A stretch of DNA of 64,000 bases from Rhizobium johnstonii 3841 (GTDB lineage: Bacteria; Pseudomonadota; Alphaproteobacteria; Rhizobiales; Rhizobiaceae): the NCBI RefSeq assembly GCF_000009265.1, contig NC_008381.1:310001-374000 (forward strand), in the 5' to 3' direction. The notes beneath the pieces were generated by a model, which had not been told where the DNA came from, did no database searches, and saw only the letters and a list, made by a program, of their open reading frames with translations. Made by a program: the position numbers and the translations under genes. Positions within the stretch are counted from its first letter, which is position 1. Every line of letters begins with the position of its first letter. Positions 33,491 to 41,930 of this stretch are shown in pieces.

Positions 33491-33646
33491 TCCGGGCTGT
33501 GACGTATTTTCACCCGTGCATATTATTTACTCAATGTTGCCAATGCGAAATAATTATGCAAACCTGATAGGGTTGCGGCGGAATTGCCGCGGCGCCGACG
33601 CGGGACTTGATCGGCAAGCTTTTGGTTTTGTTTGGGAATTCTAGTC

Positions 33647-34297
33647 ATGCCTTCCGATACGACGGGCTTTTGGACGCCAGTCGCCCTTTCCCGGGATTTG
33701 CCGGTCGGAACCGTCATGCCGGCTTGGACGGCAGCCGGATCGATTGCCCTGTGGCGGAGCGCTTCGGGGCGCATATCGGCATCGGCGGATCGCTGTCCGC
33801 ACCGCGGCATGCGCCTGTCTCACGGCTTCGTGCGTGGCGAGGCGCTTTCTTGTATTTATCACGGCTGGAGCTATGGCCAGGCCGGAAACTGTCTTCGCAT
33901 TCCGGCCCATCCGGGGCTGACGCCGCCGGAAACTATCCGCGTCGCCACCCATGACGTCGAGGAAGCGGGCAGCGTGATCTGGGTGGCGGTGGGCACGCCC
34001 GCATCGAAGCCGCCGGGGCTTGAGGGCCTCGTTCCCCTGCGCTCCCTGACGGCGTTCGCCGGCATCGCGGCGATCGAGGCGGCGGCCGGTGCGAAGGCGA
34101 GCCCTGGCGGTCTTGTCGAAATCGACGCATCCACCGGGGCCGTCTGTCTGCTATTATCCGCCCAAGAAGACGGACAGACGCTGATCCATGTGCTGCTGAA
34201 GAGTGATGCCGGCCTTGCTGCTGGCATCGGCGCTTCACGGGCGGCCGAAAGCCTGCGCCGCCGGGCTGAGGGTCTTCAGAGGGAGATCGCGCAATGA
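33647..34297 (+). CDS. Free-standing Rieske [2Fe-2S] protein
   Basis: A 216-residue protein with a Rieske domain in the first 110 residues. Cluster ligands are Cys50-x-His52 (DRCPHRGMRLSHG) and Cys69-x2-His72 (SCIYHGWSYG), the pattern of oxygenase-type Rieske domains with the usual WxPV start. The catalytic non-heme iron domain that normally follows is absent; residues 130-216 are short and Ala-rich. Its TGA overlaps the next ATG by 4 bp, and that next gene encodes the missing catalytic domain. I infer it passes electrons to that partner. The ATG at 33647 is used; TTG at 33632 is an alternative. Confidence 0.82.
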   Translation: MPSDTTGFWTPVALSRDLPVGTVMPAWTAAGSIALWRSASGRISASADRCPHRGMRLSHGFVRGEALSCIYHGWSYGQAGNCLRIPAHPGLTPPETIRVATHDVEEAGSVIWVAVGTPASKPPGLEGLVPLRSLTAFAGIAAIEAAAGAKASPGGLVEIDASTGAVCLLLSAQEDGQTLIHVLLKSDAGLAAGIGASRAAESLRRRAEGLQREIAQ

Positions 34298-35139
34298 CCA
34301 TGCAGGCGATGATCGACGAATGGTATCCGGTCGGGCTTTTTAGCCAGCTCGACAGCACCGGCCGTAAGACGGCGCTGATGGGCGAGCCGATCGAAGTGGC
34401 GCGCGATGCCGATGGCAATGCGCAGGTGACGGGCGGGGATGGGCGTGCTCTGCCGGTGCGCATGCGTTACGGTCATGTCTGGTCCTCCCTCGGCGAGCCG
34501 AAGAAGGAGCTTTTTCCCATTCCCGAGGCTGACCAGCCCGGCCGTCGCTTCGTCGATGTCGGCGTGGTGCGCGTGCGCTGCTCGCCGCTCCGCGCCGTCG
34601 AGAATTTCCTCGACATCGCCCATTTCCCCTTCGTCCACACCGACATTCTCGGCGCGGAGCCGCACACCGAGGTCCAGAACTACAAGGTCGAGATCCGCGA
34701 GGAAGAAGACGAGGTCTGGGCAACGCAGGTGAAGTTCTACCAGCCGCAGGCCGCCAAGTCGGCAAGCGGCGGGATCACGACGGAATACATGTACCGCGTG
34801 CCGGCGCCCACCTGCTCCGTGCTTTACAAGACCTGCCCGCCGCGCCCGAGCGAATGGGATGTCATCACGCTCTTCGTGCAGCCGCTGGCCGAGGACCTCT
34901 GCGACGTCTGGCCATGGATGGCGCTCTTCGATGACGAGACCGCGATGACCGACCTCATTCACTTCCAGCAGACGATCTTTCTGCAGGACCGTTCGATCCT
35001 CGAAAACCAGATCCCGCGGCTGTTGCCGCTCGACCCCGGCATGGAAATCCCGACGCGCGCCGATCTGACATCGATCGCCTACCGGCGCTGGCTGAAGCGC
35101 CACAATTATACCTACGGCGCACAGCTGGTGGCGCAATGA
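34294..35139 (+). CDS. Rieske-type oxygenase catalytic subunit without Rieske cluster
   Basis: A 281-residue protein with the catalytic domain of the VanA/N-demethylase branch of Rieske oxygenases. The mononuclear iron motif is NFLDIAHFPFVH (Asp107, His110, His115), and the late DLIHFQQTIFLQDRSILENQ, then DLTSIAYRRWLKRH are typical of the VanA C-terminal domain. Residues 9-68 (EWYPVGLFSQLDSTGRKTAL onward) keep the outer strands of a Rieske domain but lack both Cys-His pairs. This matches NdmC, the caffeine-pathway N7-demethylase subunit that relies on a Rieske cluster elsewhere. It overlaps both neighbours by 4 bp. Confidence 0.8.
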   Translation: MTMQAMIDEWYPVGLFSQLDSTGRKTALMGEPIEVARDADGNAQVTGGDGRALPVRMRYGHVWSSLGEPKKELFPIPEADQPGRRFVDVGVVRVRCSPLRAVENFLDIAHFPFVHTDILGAEPHTEVQNYKVEIREEEDEVWATQVKFYQPQAAKSASGGITTEYMYRVPAPTCSVLYKTCPPRPSEWDVITLFVQPLAEDLCDVWPWMALFDDETAMTDLIHFQQTIFLQDRSILENQIPRLLPLDPGMEIPTRADLTSIAYRRWLKRHNYTYGAQLVAQ

Positions 35140-35795
35140 AGCTCTACGACTATATTCTCTCGCCCAGTTGCTACAAGGTGCGCCTGATGGCCGCGCTGAC
35201 CGGCGTGAAGCTTGACTTGCGCCCGGTGGATTTCCATCCCGGCGCCGAGCATCGCGGCCCCGAGCTGCTTGCGCTCAACCCGGCAGGCTCCATTCCGATC
35301 CTCGAGGATGGCGACCTGATCCTGACGGAATCGTCGGCGATCCTCGTTTATCTCGCCACCAAGGCAGCACCCGAATGGCTCGACAACGGTACGGCCGAGG
35401 AAGCGGCGCGGGTGCAGCAATGGCTGTCGTTCTCCGGCCGGCTGACAGCAAGCCTCGGCGGCGCGCGGCTCCATGAGATGCTGCTGCGGCCGGGCGACAT
35501 CGGCGCGCTGCAGGCCCAGGGCATCGCCGCCCTTCGCGAGCTTGAAGCCGGGCTTGTCGAGCAGGGTCTCCGCGGCATGCGTTTCCTCGCCGCCGACCGG
35601 CCGACAATTGCCGACATCGCCTGCTTTCCCTATGTGGCGCTGGCGCCCGATGGGGGCGTCACGCTGGATGCTTATCCTGCGATCCGGCTCTGGTCCCGCG
35701 CGCTGCGCGCCCTCGACAAATTTATCGAGATGCCAGGCATTCACCGGCTGCACGAATTGAAGCCCGAACCTCAGATCGAATCGGGCGAGGCGTGA
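35136..35795 (+). CDS. Glutathione S-transferase-like protein (NdmE-like position)
   Basis: A 219-residue GST: N-terminal thioredoxin-like domain (LYDYILSPSCYKVRLMAALT, NPAGSIPILEDGDLILTESS) with the conserved ESSAI glutathione contact, and an all-helical C-terminal domain (RFLAADRPTIADIACFPYVA). A Ser-Cys pair sits where the catalytic Ser/Cys is expected. It is translationally coupled to the oxygenase subunit. In the methylxanthine N7-demethylase, the GST-like NdmE is needed as a structural partner of NdmC, so a scaffold role here is more likely than detoxification. This role is inference. Confidence 0.78.
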   Translation: MKLYDYILSPSCYKVRLMAALTGVKLDLRPVDFHPGAEHRGPELLALNPAGSIPILEDGDLILTESSAILVYLATKAAPEWLDNGTAEEAARVQQWLSFSGRLTASLGGARLHEMLLRPGDIGALQAQGIAALRELEAGLVEQGLRGMRFLAADRPTIADIACFPYVALAPDGGVTLDAYPAIRLWSRALRALDKFIEMPGIHRLHELKPEPQIESGEA

Positions 35796-35796
35796 G

Positions 35797-37176
35797 ATGG
35801 CTGGTTATCTCCTGAAGAACTGTGCAGCCGTGATCGTCGACGAGGGCAAAGGGCCGGTCGTCCATCGCAATGTCGATCTCCTGACCAAGGGTCCGGCGAT
35901 CGTGGCGATCGGCGAAAATCTGGGGGCGGACGCCCTGCCTGCCGGCACGACCGTTCAGGATGCTGCCGGCTGGTTCGTCTATCCGGGCCTCGTCAACACC
36001 CATCATCACTTCTTCCAGTGCTTCGTGCGCAACCGTGCCGATCTCGACTGGACGAAGCTCTCGGTGATCGAGTGGCTGGACCGCATCTACCCGATCTTTT
36101 CGCAGCTCAACGAGGAGTGCTTTTACCACTCCTCCGTCACGGCGATGGCCGAGATGATCAAGCATGGCTGCACCACGGCCTTGGATCACCAATACAATTT
36201 CCCCCGGCACGCCGGAAAGCGGTTGATCGACCGCCAGTTCGAAGCCGCCGAACTGCTCGGCATGCGCTTCCATGCCGGCCGCGGCGGCAACACCCTGCCG
36301 AAGTCGGAAGGCTCGACCATTCCTGACGAGATGCTGGAAACGACGGACGAATTCATCGCCGATTGCGCCCGGCTGATCGACGCCTATCACGATACCAGCC
36401 CCTTCAGTATGCGCCAGGTCGTGGTCGCCCCCTGTCAGCCGGTTAATTGCTACCGCGAGACTTTCCTGGAATCGGTGGCACTGGCGCGCGATCGCGGTGT
36501 CATGATGCATACCCATGTCGGCGAAGGCGAAAGCCCGGTCATTCAGGCGCGCCACGGCATGCGCACGGTCGACTATCTGGAAGAACTTGGCTTTGCCGGA
36601 CCCGACGCCTTCTATGCTCATTGCTGGGAGCTCAACCACGACGAACTCAGGAAGATGGCGGCCAGCGGCACCGGCGTCGCGCATTGCCCGGAACCGGTCT
36701 ATCTGGTCGGCGCTGAGGTTACCGACATTCCCGCCATGGCCGCCTTCGGCCTGCGCGTCGGCCTCGGCTGCGACGGCGCTGCCTCCAACGACAATTCCAA
36801 CCTGATGCACTGCCTGCACTCCGCCTATATGCTGCAGTGCCTCGTCTCCTCCAGCCGTGCCCATCCCGTGCCGCCGCCGGTCGATTTTCTCGGCTACGGC
36901 ACGACCGGCGGTGCCAGTCTGCTCGGCCGGCGCGATATCGGCCGGCTTGCGCCCGGCATGGCCGCCGACCTGTTTGCGATCGACACCCGGCGCATGGATT
37001 ATGTCGGCACGCGCCACGATCCGCTGAGCCTGATTGCCCGCGTCGGCATCGGCATGGCGACGGATATGACCATGATCAATGGCCGCATTGTCTGGCAGAA
37101 GGGCGAATTTCCCGGGCTCGACGAAGCCAAGCTGGCTGCCGATGCCGAGGCCGCACTATCTGCCGTGGAATTCTAA
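35797..37176 (+). CDS. Amidohydrolase, guanine/8-oxoguanine deaminase-like
   Basis: A 459-residue amidohydrolase-superfamily TIM barrel of the AtzB/TrzN/8-oxoguanine-deaminase group. Metal ligands are visible as PGLVNTHHHFFQ, HTHVGEGE, FYAHCWELNHDE and LGCDGAASND, and there is the usual small beta domain at both ends (GRLAPGMAADLFAID). These enzymes hydrolyse an exocyclic amino group from purines or s-triazines, releasing ammonia. One base after the GST gene and 26 bp before a nucleoside-class transporter, a guanine-type or N-methylated guanine substrate is most likely. Confidence 0.82.
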   Translation: MAGYLLKNCAAVIVDEGKGPVVHRNVDLLTKGPAIVAIGENLGADALPAGTTVQDAAGWFVYPGLVNTHHHFFQCFVRNRADLDWTKLSVIEWLDRIYPIFSQLNEECFYHSSVTAMAEMIKHGCTTALDHQYNFPRHAGKRLIDRQFEAAELLGMRFHAGRGGNTLPKSEGSTIPDEMLETTDEFIADCARLIDAYHDTSPFSMRQVVVAPCQPVNCYRETFLESVALARDRGVMMHTHVGEGESPVIQARHGMRTVDYLEELGFAGPDAFYAHCWELNHDELRKMAASGTGVAHCPEPVYLVGAEVTDIPAMAAFGLRVGLGCDGAASNDNSNLMHCLHSAYMLQCLVSSSRAHPVPPPVDFLGYGTTGGASLLGRRDIGRLAPGMAADLFAIDTRRMDYVGTRHDPLSLIARVGIGMATDMTMINGRIVWQKGEFPGLDEAKLAADAEAALSAVEF

Positions 37177-37202
37177 AAAAACCAAAAGAGGGAACTGAGA
37201 AC

Positions 37203-38300
37203 ATGACCAAACTGACCCGCAGAAATCTGATGACGGCGGCTGCCGCCACCGGACTTGCCGGCGTGCTCGGCAGCCGCCTTGCTTTGGCCGCCGACGAGCC
37301 GCTCGGCATCACGCTGGTAATCCCCTCGCCCGTCGGTGACGTTGGCTGGGGGCATGCGCTTGCCGCCGGTCTCGAGCCGATCAAGGCCGCTTACGGCGAC
37401 AAGGTGAAGGTTACCGTGCTCGAGAATATAGCGGAGGGTCCGGATGCCGACCGCATCATGAACAAGACGGTCGCGGACGGAAACAAGTTCCTGATCGCCG
37501 GCTCTTTCGGCTATCAGAACGGCGCCTTGCAGATCGCCCGCCGCGATCCGAGCGTCACGGTTCTGCACGCCTCCGGCTTCCAGGTCGCTCCGAACTTTTC
37601 GCCTTTCGCTGCCAAATATTTCCAGGGCACCTACCTGCTCGGCATGGCTGCGGCAGCACTTTCCAAGACCGGCAAACTCGGCTCTGTCTCCGCCTTTGCC
37701 ATCCCCGAGCTCATTACCTCGATCAACGCCTTTACGCTCGGCGCCCAGGCCGTCAAACCCGATATCGAGGTCTCGGTGGTCTGGGTGAACTCATGGTTCG
37801 ATCCGGCCAAGGAGCAGGAAGCCGCCAAGGCCCTGATCGCGCAGAAGTGCGACGTGATCTTCTCCAACGCCCAGGACACGCCGTCCGTCATCTCGGCTTG
37901 CGAGGAAGCCGGCGTTTACGCCTTCAACCTCAATTCCTCGATGAAGAAATATGCGCCCAAAACCTATCTCGGCTGCATCGCGACGGACTGGTCGCCGTTC
38001 TTCAAGGCTTCGGTCGATGCCCATCTCGCCGGCACGTTCAAGGGCGCCAATGCGTTCCTCGGCGTTGCCGACAAGGTCGTCGAAGTGGTCGACTGGAATC
38101 CTGATATTCCGGCTGACGTGATGACCAAGATCAAGGAGATCGAGGTAAAGATCGCCGACGGCAGCTTCTCGCCCTTCACCGGGCCGATCGCCAAGGCCGA
38201 CGGCAGCGAAGCTGTCGCATCGGGTGCGACCATGGCCGACCCCGAGATCATCGCCATGAACTGGCACGTCAAGGGCGTGTCCACGCCGCTGCCGAAATAA
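37203..38300 (+). CDS. BMP-family ABC transporter substrate-binding protein
   Basis: A 365-residue periplasmic binding protein of the Bmp/PnrA (basic membrane protein) family, which typically binds purine nucleosides or bases. A Tat-like signal peptide opens the protein (MTKLTRRNLMTAAAATGLAG, cleavage after LALAADE). The mature part begins with the strand TLVIPSPVGDVGWGHALAAG, and contains IAGSFGYQNGALQIARRDPS and NAQDTPSVISACEEAGVYAF. The ATG at 37203 follows GGGA; the longer frame upstream lies in the deaminase gene. It is the entry point of the transporter encoded to 41832. Confidence 0.85.
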   Translation: MTKLTRRNLMTAAAATGLAGVLGSRLALAADEPLGITLVIPSPVGDVGWGHALAAGLEPIKAAYGDKVKVTVLENIAEGPDADRIMNKTVADGNKFLIAGSFGYQNGALQIARRDPSVTVLHASGFQVAPNFSPFAAKYFQGTYLLGMAAAALSKTGKLGSVSAFAIPELITSINAFTLGAQAVKPDIEVSVVWVNSWFDPAKEQEAAKALIAQKCDVIFSNAQDTPSVISACEEAGVYAFNLNSSMKKYAPKTYLGCIATDWSPFFKASVDAHLAGTFKGANAFLGVADKVVEVVDWNPDIPADVMTKIKEIEVKIADGSFSPFTGPIAKADGSEAVASGATMADPEIIAMNWHVKGVSTPLPK

Positions 38301-38303
38301 GTC

Positions 38304-39827
38304 ATGATGGCCCCGCTCCTGTCGCTGCGCGGCATTTCCAAGAGCTACGGTCAGATCCATGCCAATCAGGCCATCGATCTGGACGTGGCGCCGCAATCGA
38401 TTCATGCGATCCTCGGGGAAAACGGGGCGGGAAAATCGACGCTGATGAAACTGATCTACGGCGTCGAGCAACCGGATGACGGAGAGGTCGTCTGGGAAGG
38501 AAACCCGTTGCGCCTCGCCTCCCCCGCCGAGGCGAGGCGCCACGGCATCGGCATGGTGTTCCAGCATTTCTCGCTGTTCGAGACCTTGACCGTCCTGGAG
38601 AATATTCGGCTGGTCGTGCCGGGCCGCAAGGCTGAGCTCAAGGAACGCATTCGGACGCTTGGACGGGAATTCGGCCTCGAAGTCGACCCGCTTGCTCATG
38701 TGCATGCGCTGTCCGTCGGCGAGCGGCAGCGGGTGGAGATCATCCGAAGCCTGATGACCAATCCGAAGCTGCTGATCCTCGACGAGCCGACCTCTGTCCT
38801 GCCGCCGCAACTGGTGGAGAGGCTCTTCGACACGCTGCGTCGGCTGCGCGACGGCGGCGTTTCCATCCTGTTGATCTCCCACAAGCTCGAAGAAATCCGG
38901 GCGATCTGCGACCGGGCGACGATCCTGCGCGGCGGACGCGTGACCGGGGATGTCGACCCGCGTGAACATGATGCCCATGACCTTGCCCGCATGATGATCG
39001 GCCATGACATGCCGGCGCCGATGGCGGCGCTGCCACTGTCTGGTGGCGAAAAGCGGCTGGAGATCATCGGTTTGGATTATCAGCCCGACGATCCCTTTGC
39101 GGTGCCGCTCTCCGGCATCAGCCTTGCGGTGCGTGCCGGCGAAATCCTCGGGATCGCCGGTATTTCGGGCAACGGCCAAAGCGAGCTTGCCGCGTTGATT
39201 TCAGGCGAGACGGTGCTGGGGCGCGACCAGCGCGACCGGATCTACATGATGGGGATGGATGTCGGCAGGCTCGATGCCGCCGCACGGCGGACGCTCGGAT
39301 TTGCCTTCGTTCCGGAAGACCGGCTCGGACGCGGCGCCGTGCCCGAAATGTCGCTCGTCCTCAACAGCCTGCTGACGGCCCATCCGCTCAAGCTTTTGCG
39401 CCACGGTCTCGTCGACGGGGCGCGGGCGCGGGCGTTTACCGATGATTGCATCCGTCAGTATGATGTGCGCACTCCCGGCTCGGATGCGGAAGCCGGCACC
39501 CTGTCCGGCGGCAATCTGCAGAAGTTCATCGTTGGCCGTGAAATCATGCTGTCTCCCAAATTGCTCTTCCTGGCGCAGCCGACCTGGGGCGTCGATATCG
39601 GCGCCGCGTCCGCCATCCGCAGCCGTCTGGTCGCATTGCGCAATCAGGGCATGGCGATCCTCGTCATTTCCGAGGAACTGGAAGAACTGTTCGAACTCTG
39701 CGATTCCATCCAGGTGCTGCATCACGGCCAGCTCAGCCCGCCGCTCACAACGCGGGACACGAAGCCCGAGGAGATCGGCCGATACATGATCGGGGCACAA
39801 GCCTCGCCCGAGAAAGTCCGTATATGA
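38304..39827 (+). CDS. Nucleoside-class ABC transporter ATPase (two ABC domains)
   Basis: A 507-residue protein with two fused ABC cassettes, as in ribose and BMP-type nucleoside importers. The N-terminal cassette has Walker A GENGAGKST, signature LSVGERQRVE and Walker B LLILDEPTSVL. The C-terminal cassette has a degenerate Walker A region (GISGNGQSE), signature LSGGNLQKF and a modified Walker B (LLFLAQPTWGVD). Such asymmetry is usual in this class. Overlaps the next gene by 4 bp. Confidence 0.88.
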   Translation: MMAPLLSLRGISKSYGQIHANQAIDLDVAPQSIHAILGENGAGKSTLMKLIYGVEQPDDGEVVWEGNPLRLASPAEARRHGIGMVFQHFSLFETLTVLENIRLVVPGRKAELKERIRTLGREFGLEVDPLAHVHALSVGERQRVEIIRSLMTNPKLLILDEPTSVLPPQLVERLFDTLRRLRDGGVSILLISHKLEEIRAICDRATILRGGRVTGDVDPREHDAHDLARMMIGHDMPAPMAALPLSGGEKRLEIIGLDYQPDDPFAVPLSGISLAVRAGEILGIAGISGNGQSELAALISGETVLGRDQRDRIYMMGMDVGRLDAAARRTLGFAFVPEDRLGRGAVPEMSLVLNSLLTAHPLKLLRHGLVDGARARAFTDDCIRQYDVRTPGSDAEAGTLSGGNLQKFIVGREIMLSPKLLFLAQPTWGVDIGAASAIRSRLVALRNQGMAILVISEELEELFELCDSIQVLHHGQLSPPLTTRDTKPEEIGRYMIGAQASPEKVRI

Positions 39828-40924
39828 GCGCTTGGTCCCTTGCTTTCGTTCCCACCCTGGTCCGCCGGGAGCGCGCCTCGGTTGCCGCGGCCCTGTGCGC
39901 ACCTGTCATAGCGCTCGGGGGAGCGATCGCACTTAATCTCGGCCTCTACGTTTTGATGGGCCGCGACCCTGTCGCTGTTGTCTATGCGATGCTTTTCGAG
40001 CCCTTCCTTTCCTGGGCGTCATTTTCGGAAGTACTCCTCAAGGCAGGACCGCTCCTTCTGATCGCACAGGGGCTGGCGATCGGCTTTCGCGCCAAGGTCT
40101 TCAACATCGGCGCCGAAGGCCAGTTCATTCTTGGCGCGATCTTCGCCTCTGCCATTCCGGTCTGGTTTCCCCAGGCAACAGGCCAATGGATCTGGCCGGC
40201 GATGCTGTTGCTCGGCGCCATCGGCGGCGCTCTCTGGGCTTCTCTCACCGCCTTCTGGCGCGTGCGCCTCAACGCCAACGAGATTCTCGTTTCTTTGATG
40301 CTGAGCCTCGTTGCGGCGCAGCTGCTGAACTATCTGCTGCTCGGCCCCTGGAAAGATCCGAATGGCTTCAACTTCCCCCAGTCGGTGATGTTTCAGTATG
40401 ATGCGATGGTGCCGACCCTGATCGCCGGTACCCGCGTCAATGTCTCGTTCCTCATCACGCTCGCTTTGTCGGTTGCGGCCTGGGTCTTCATGCAGAGGAG
40501 CTTCATCGGCTACAAGCTGCAGGTCGGCGGTCTGGCGCCGCGGGCTGCCGGCTATGCCGGCTTCAGGGAAGGTTGGGCGATCTGGCTTTCGCTGCTGATC
40601 GGCGGTTTTGCCGCCGGTCTTGCCGGTGCCGCCGAAGTCGCCGGTCCGCTCGGCCAACTGCAGCGTTCGGTCGCGAGCGGTTATGGCTATGCGGCCATCA
40701 TCGTCGCCTATCTCGGCGGCCTGCATCCGATCGGGATCGTGATCTCGGCGCTGGTCATGGCGGTCATCTATATCGGCGGCGACAATGCCATGGTCTCGGC
40801 CAACCTGCCGATCGCCGCCGTCCGTGTCTTCCAGGGCAGTCTGCTGCTCGCTTACCTGATCGCCGTCGCCTTCGTGCGCTATCGCCTTGAATGGCGCCGC
40901 GCCGCCCACCGGAGCCCATCATGA
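39824..40924 (+). CDS. Nucleoside-class ABC transporter permease 1
   Basis: A 366-residue membrane protein of the BPD_transp_2 (branched-chain/ribose/nucleoside) permease family. About nine to ten helices; conserved LLIAQGLAIGFRAKVFNIGA (the entry of the domain), LNANEILVSLMLSLVAAQLL and GYGYAAIIVAYLGGLHPIGI. It overlaps the ATPase gene by 4 bp and permease 2 by 4 bp. Confidence 0.87.
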   Translation: MSAWSLAFVPTLVRRERASVAAALCAPVIALGGAIALNLGLYVLMGRDPVAVVYAMLFEPFLSWASFSEVLLKAGPLLLIAQGLAIGFRAKVFNIGAEGQFILGAIFASAIPVWFPQATGQWIWPAMLLLGAIGGALWASLTAFWRVRLNANEILVSLMLSLVAAQLLNYLLLGPWKDPNGFNFPQSVMFQYDAMVPTLIAGTRVNVSFLITLALSVAAWVFMQRSFIGYKLQVGGLAPRAAGYAGFREGWAIWLSLLIGGFAAGLAGAAEVAGPLGQLQRSVASGYGYAAIIVAYLGGLHPIGIVISALVMAVIYIGGDNAMVSANLPIAAVRVFQGSLLLAYLIAVAFVRYRLEWRRAAHRSPS

Positions 40925-41832
40925 ACGCCATCGAGTTCATTCTTGCCGGCATGCTTGCGGCTGCGACCCCGTTTCTTCTGGCAGCCCTCGGCGAACTGGT
41001 GGCCGAGCGCGCCGGCGTCCTCAACCTCGGGGTCGAGGGATTGATGGCCTTCGGTGCCGTGCTCGGCTTCATCGTCGTCTACCAGGGCGGCGGACATCTC
41101 CTGGGTTTCGTCGCAGCCGGGCTCGGCAGCGCTGTCCTTTCACTGCTCTTTGCCTTCGTCACGCTGGGATTCCGGGCAAACCAGGTGGCGGCGGGCCTTG
41201 CCATCGGCATCCTCGGCCAGGGCCTTTCCGCGCTTTTCGGCAAGACCTATGAAAGCCTCACGATCAGGGGACTTCCGAAGCTCGCCCTTCCCGGGCTTTC
41301 GGAATTGCCGGTCGTCGGTGGCCTTTTCGCCCAGGACATCGTCGTGTGGATTTCACTCGCCGCGACCCTCGCCTTGTGGGCGATATTTGCCTACACCAAG
41401 CTTGGCCTCATCGTCCGCGCCGTCGGCGAGAACCCGAAGGCCGCTCACGCCATCGGCTATTCGGTAATCTCAGTCCGCGTCCTCGCCATTACCTTCGGCG
41501 GTGCGATGGCCGGCTTCGCCGGCGCCTATGCGTCGGTAGTCTATACACCACTTTGGGCCGACGGAATGATCGCCGGGCGCGGCTGGATCGCCATCGCCCT
41601 CGTCGTCTTCGGGACTTGGCTCACCGGTCGTATCTTCCTCGGCGCCTGCCTCTTCGGCGCGGTCTCGCTGATGGGCCTTGCAGCCCAGGCAACCGGCCTG
41701 GACGTTCCCTCGCAGTTGCTCTCGAGCCTGCCATATCTCGTCACGATCATCGTGCTCGGCATCATCTCCGCTGACCGTCGTCTGCTGAAACTGAACGGCG
41801 TGGCTTCGCTAGGCGAACCATTCGAGCGATAG
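40921..41832 (+). CDS. Nucleoside-class ABC transporter permease 2
   Basis: A 303-residue partner permease of the same family: LAAATPFLLAALGELVAERA, then GVLNLGVEGLMAFGAVLGF and RGWIAIALVVFGTWLTGRI. The ATG at 40921 is in an ATGA overlap with permease 1; the frame is open to 40891 but that part duplicates the upstream gene. Last gene of the Rieske/deaminase/transporter unit that begins at 33647. Confidence 0.88.
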   Translation: MNAIEFILAGMLAAATPFLLAALGELVAERAGVLNLGVEGLMAFGAVLGFIVVYQGGGHLLGFVAAGLGSAVLSLLFAFVTLGFRANQVAAGLAIGILGQGLSALFGKTYESLTIRGLPKLALPGLSELPVVGGLFAQDIVVWISLAATLALWAIFAYTKLGLIVRAVGENPKAAHAIGYSVISVRVLAITFGGAMAGFAGAYASVVYTPLWADGMIAGRGWIAIALVVFGTWLTGRIFLGACLFGAVSLMGLAAQATGLDVPSQLLSSLPYLVTIIVLGIISADRRLLKLNGVASLGEPFER

Positions 41833-41847
41833 GACATAGTGCGGAAA

Positions 41848-41868
41848 GCGTTTTTCGGGATCAAACGC
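41848..41868. terminator. Hairpin between convergent permease and Nudix genes
   Basis: GCGTTT-ttcgggatc-AAACGC, 6-bp arms, in the 98 bp between the two stop codons. T- and A-rich arms on both strands could serve both genes; the stem is short. Confidence 0.4.
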
Positions 41869-41930
41869 CTACTGCATAATTCCGTAAAAGGACGCGCGGC
41901 GCTGCAACGCGTCGGCGATAAAGCCTGTGG

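Noticed and set aside
33491..33646. Search for an RpoN promoter before the Rieske operon
   Set aside because: No TGGCAC-N5-TTGC pattern is present in the intergenic region, so nitrogen control like that of the two later operons is not supported from sequence.
33647..34297. Rieske gene as the broken 5' half of one oxygenase gene split by a frameshift
   Set aside because: The Rieske protein continues about 100 residues past its domain, the next gene has its own N-terminal strands and start, and the genes overlap by ATGA like the others in the operon. This is better explained as a true split.
35797..37176. Deaminase as an atrazine chlorohydrolase-type enzyme
   Set aside because: The metal-ligand set and the operon with a nucleoside-class transporter fit guanine/8-oxoguanine-type deaminases better; a triazine role is kept only as a weak alternative in the findings.
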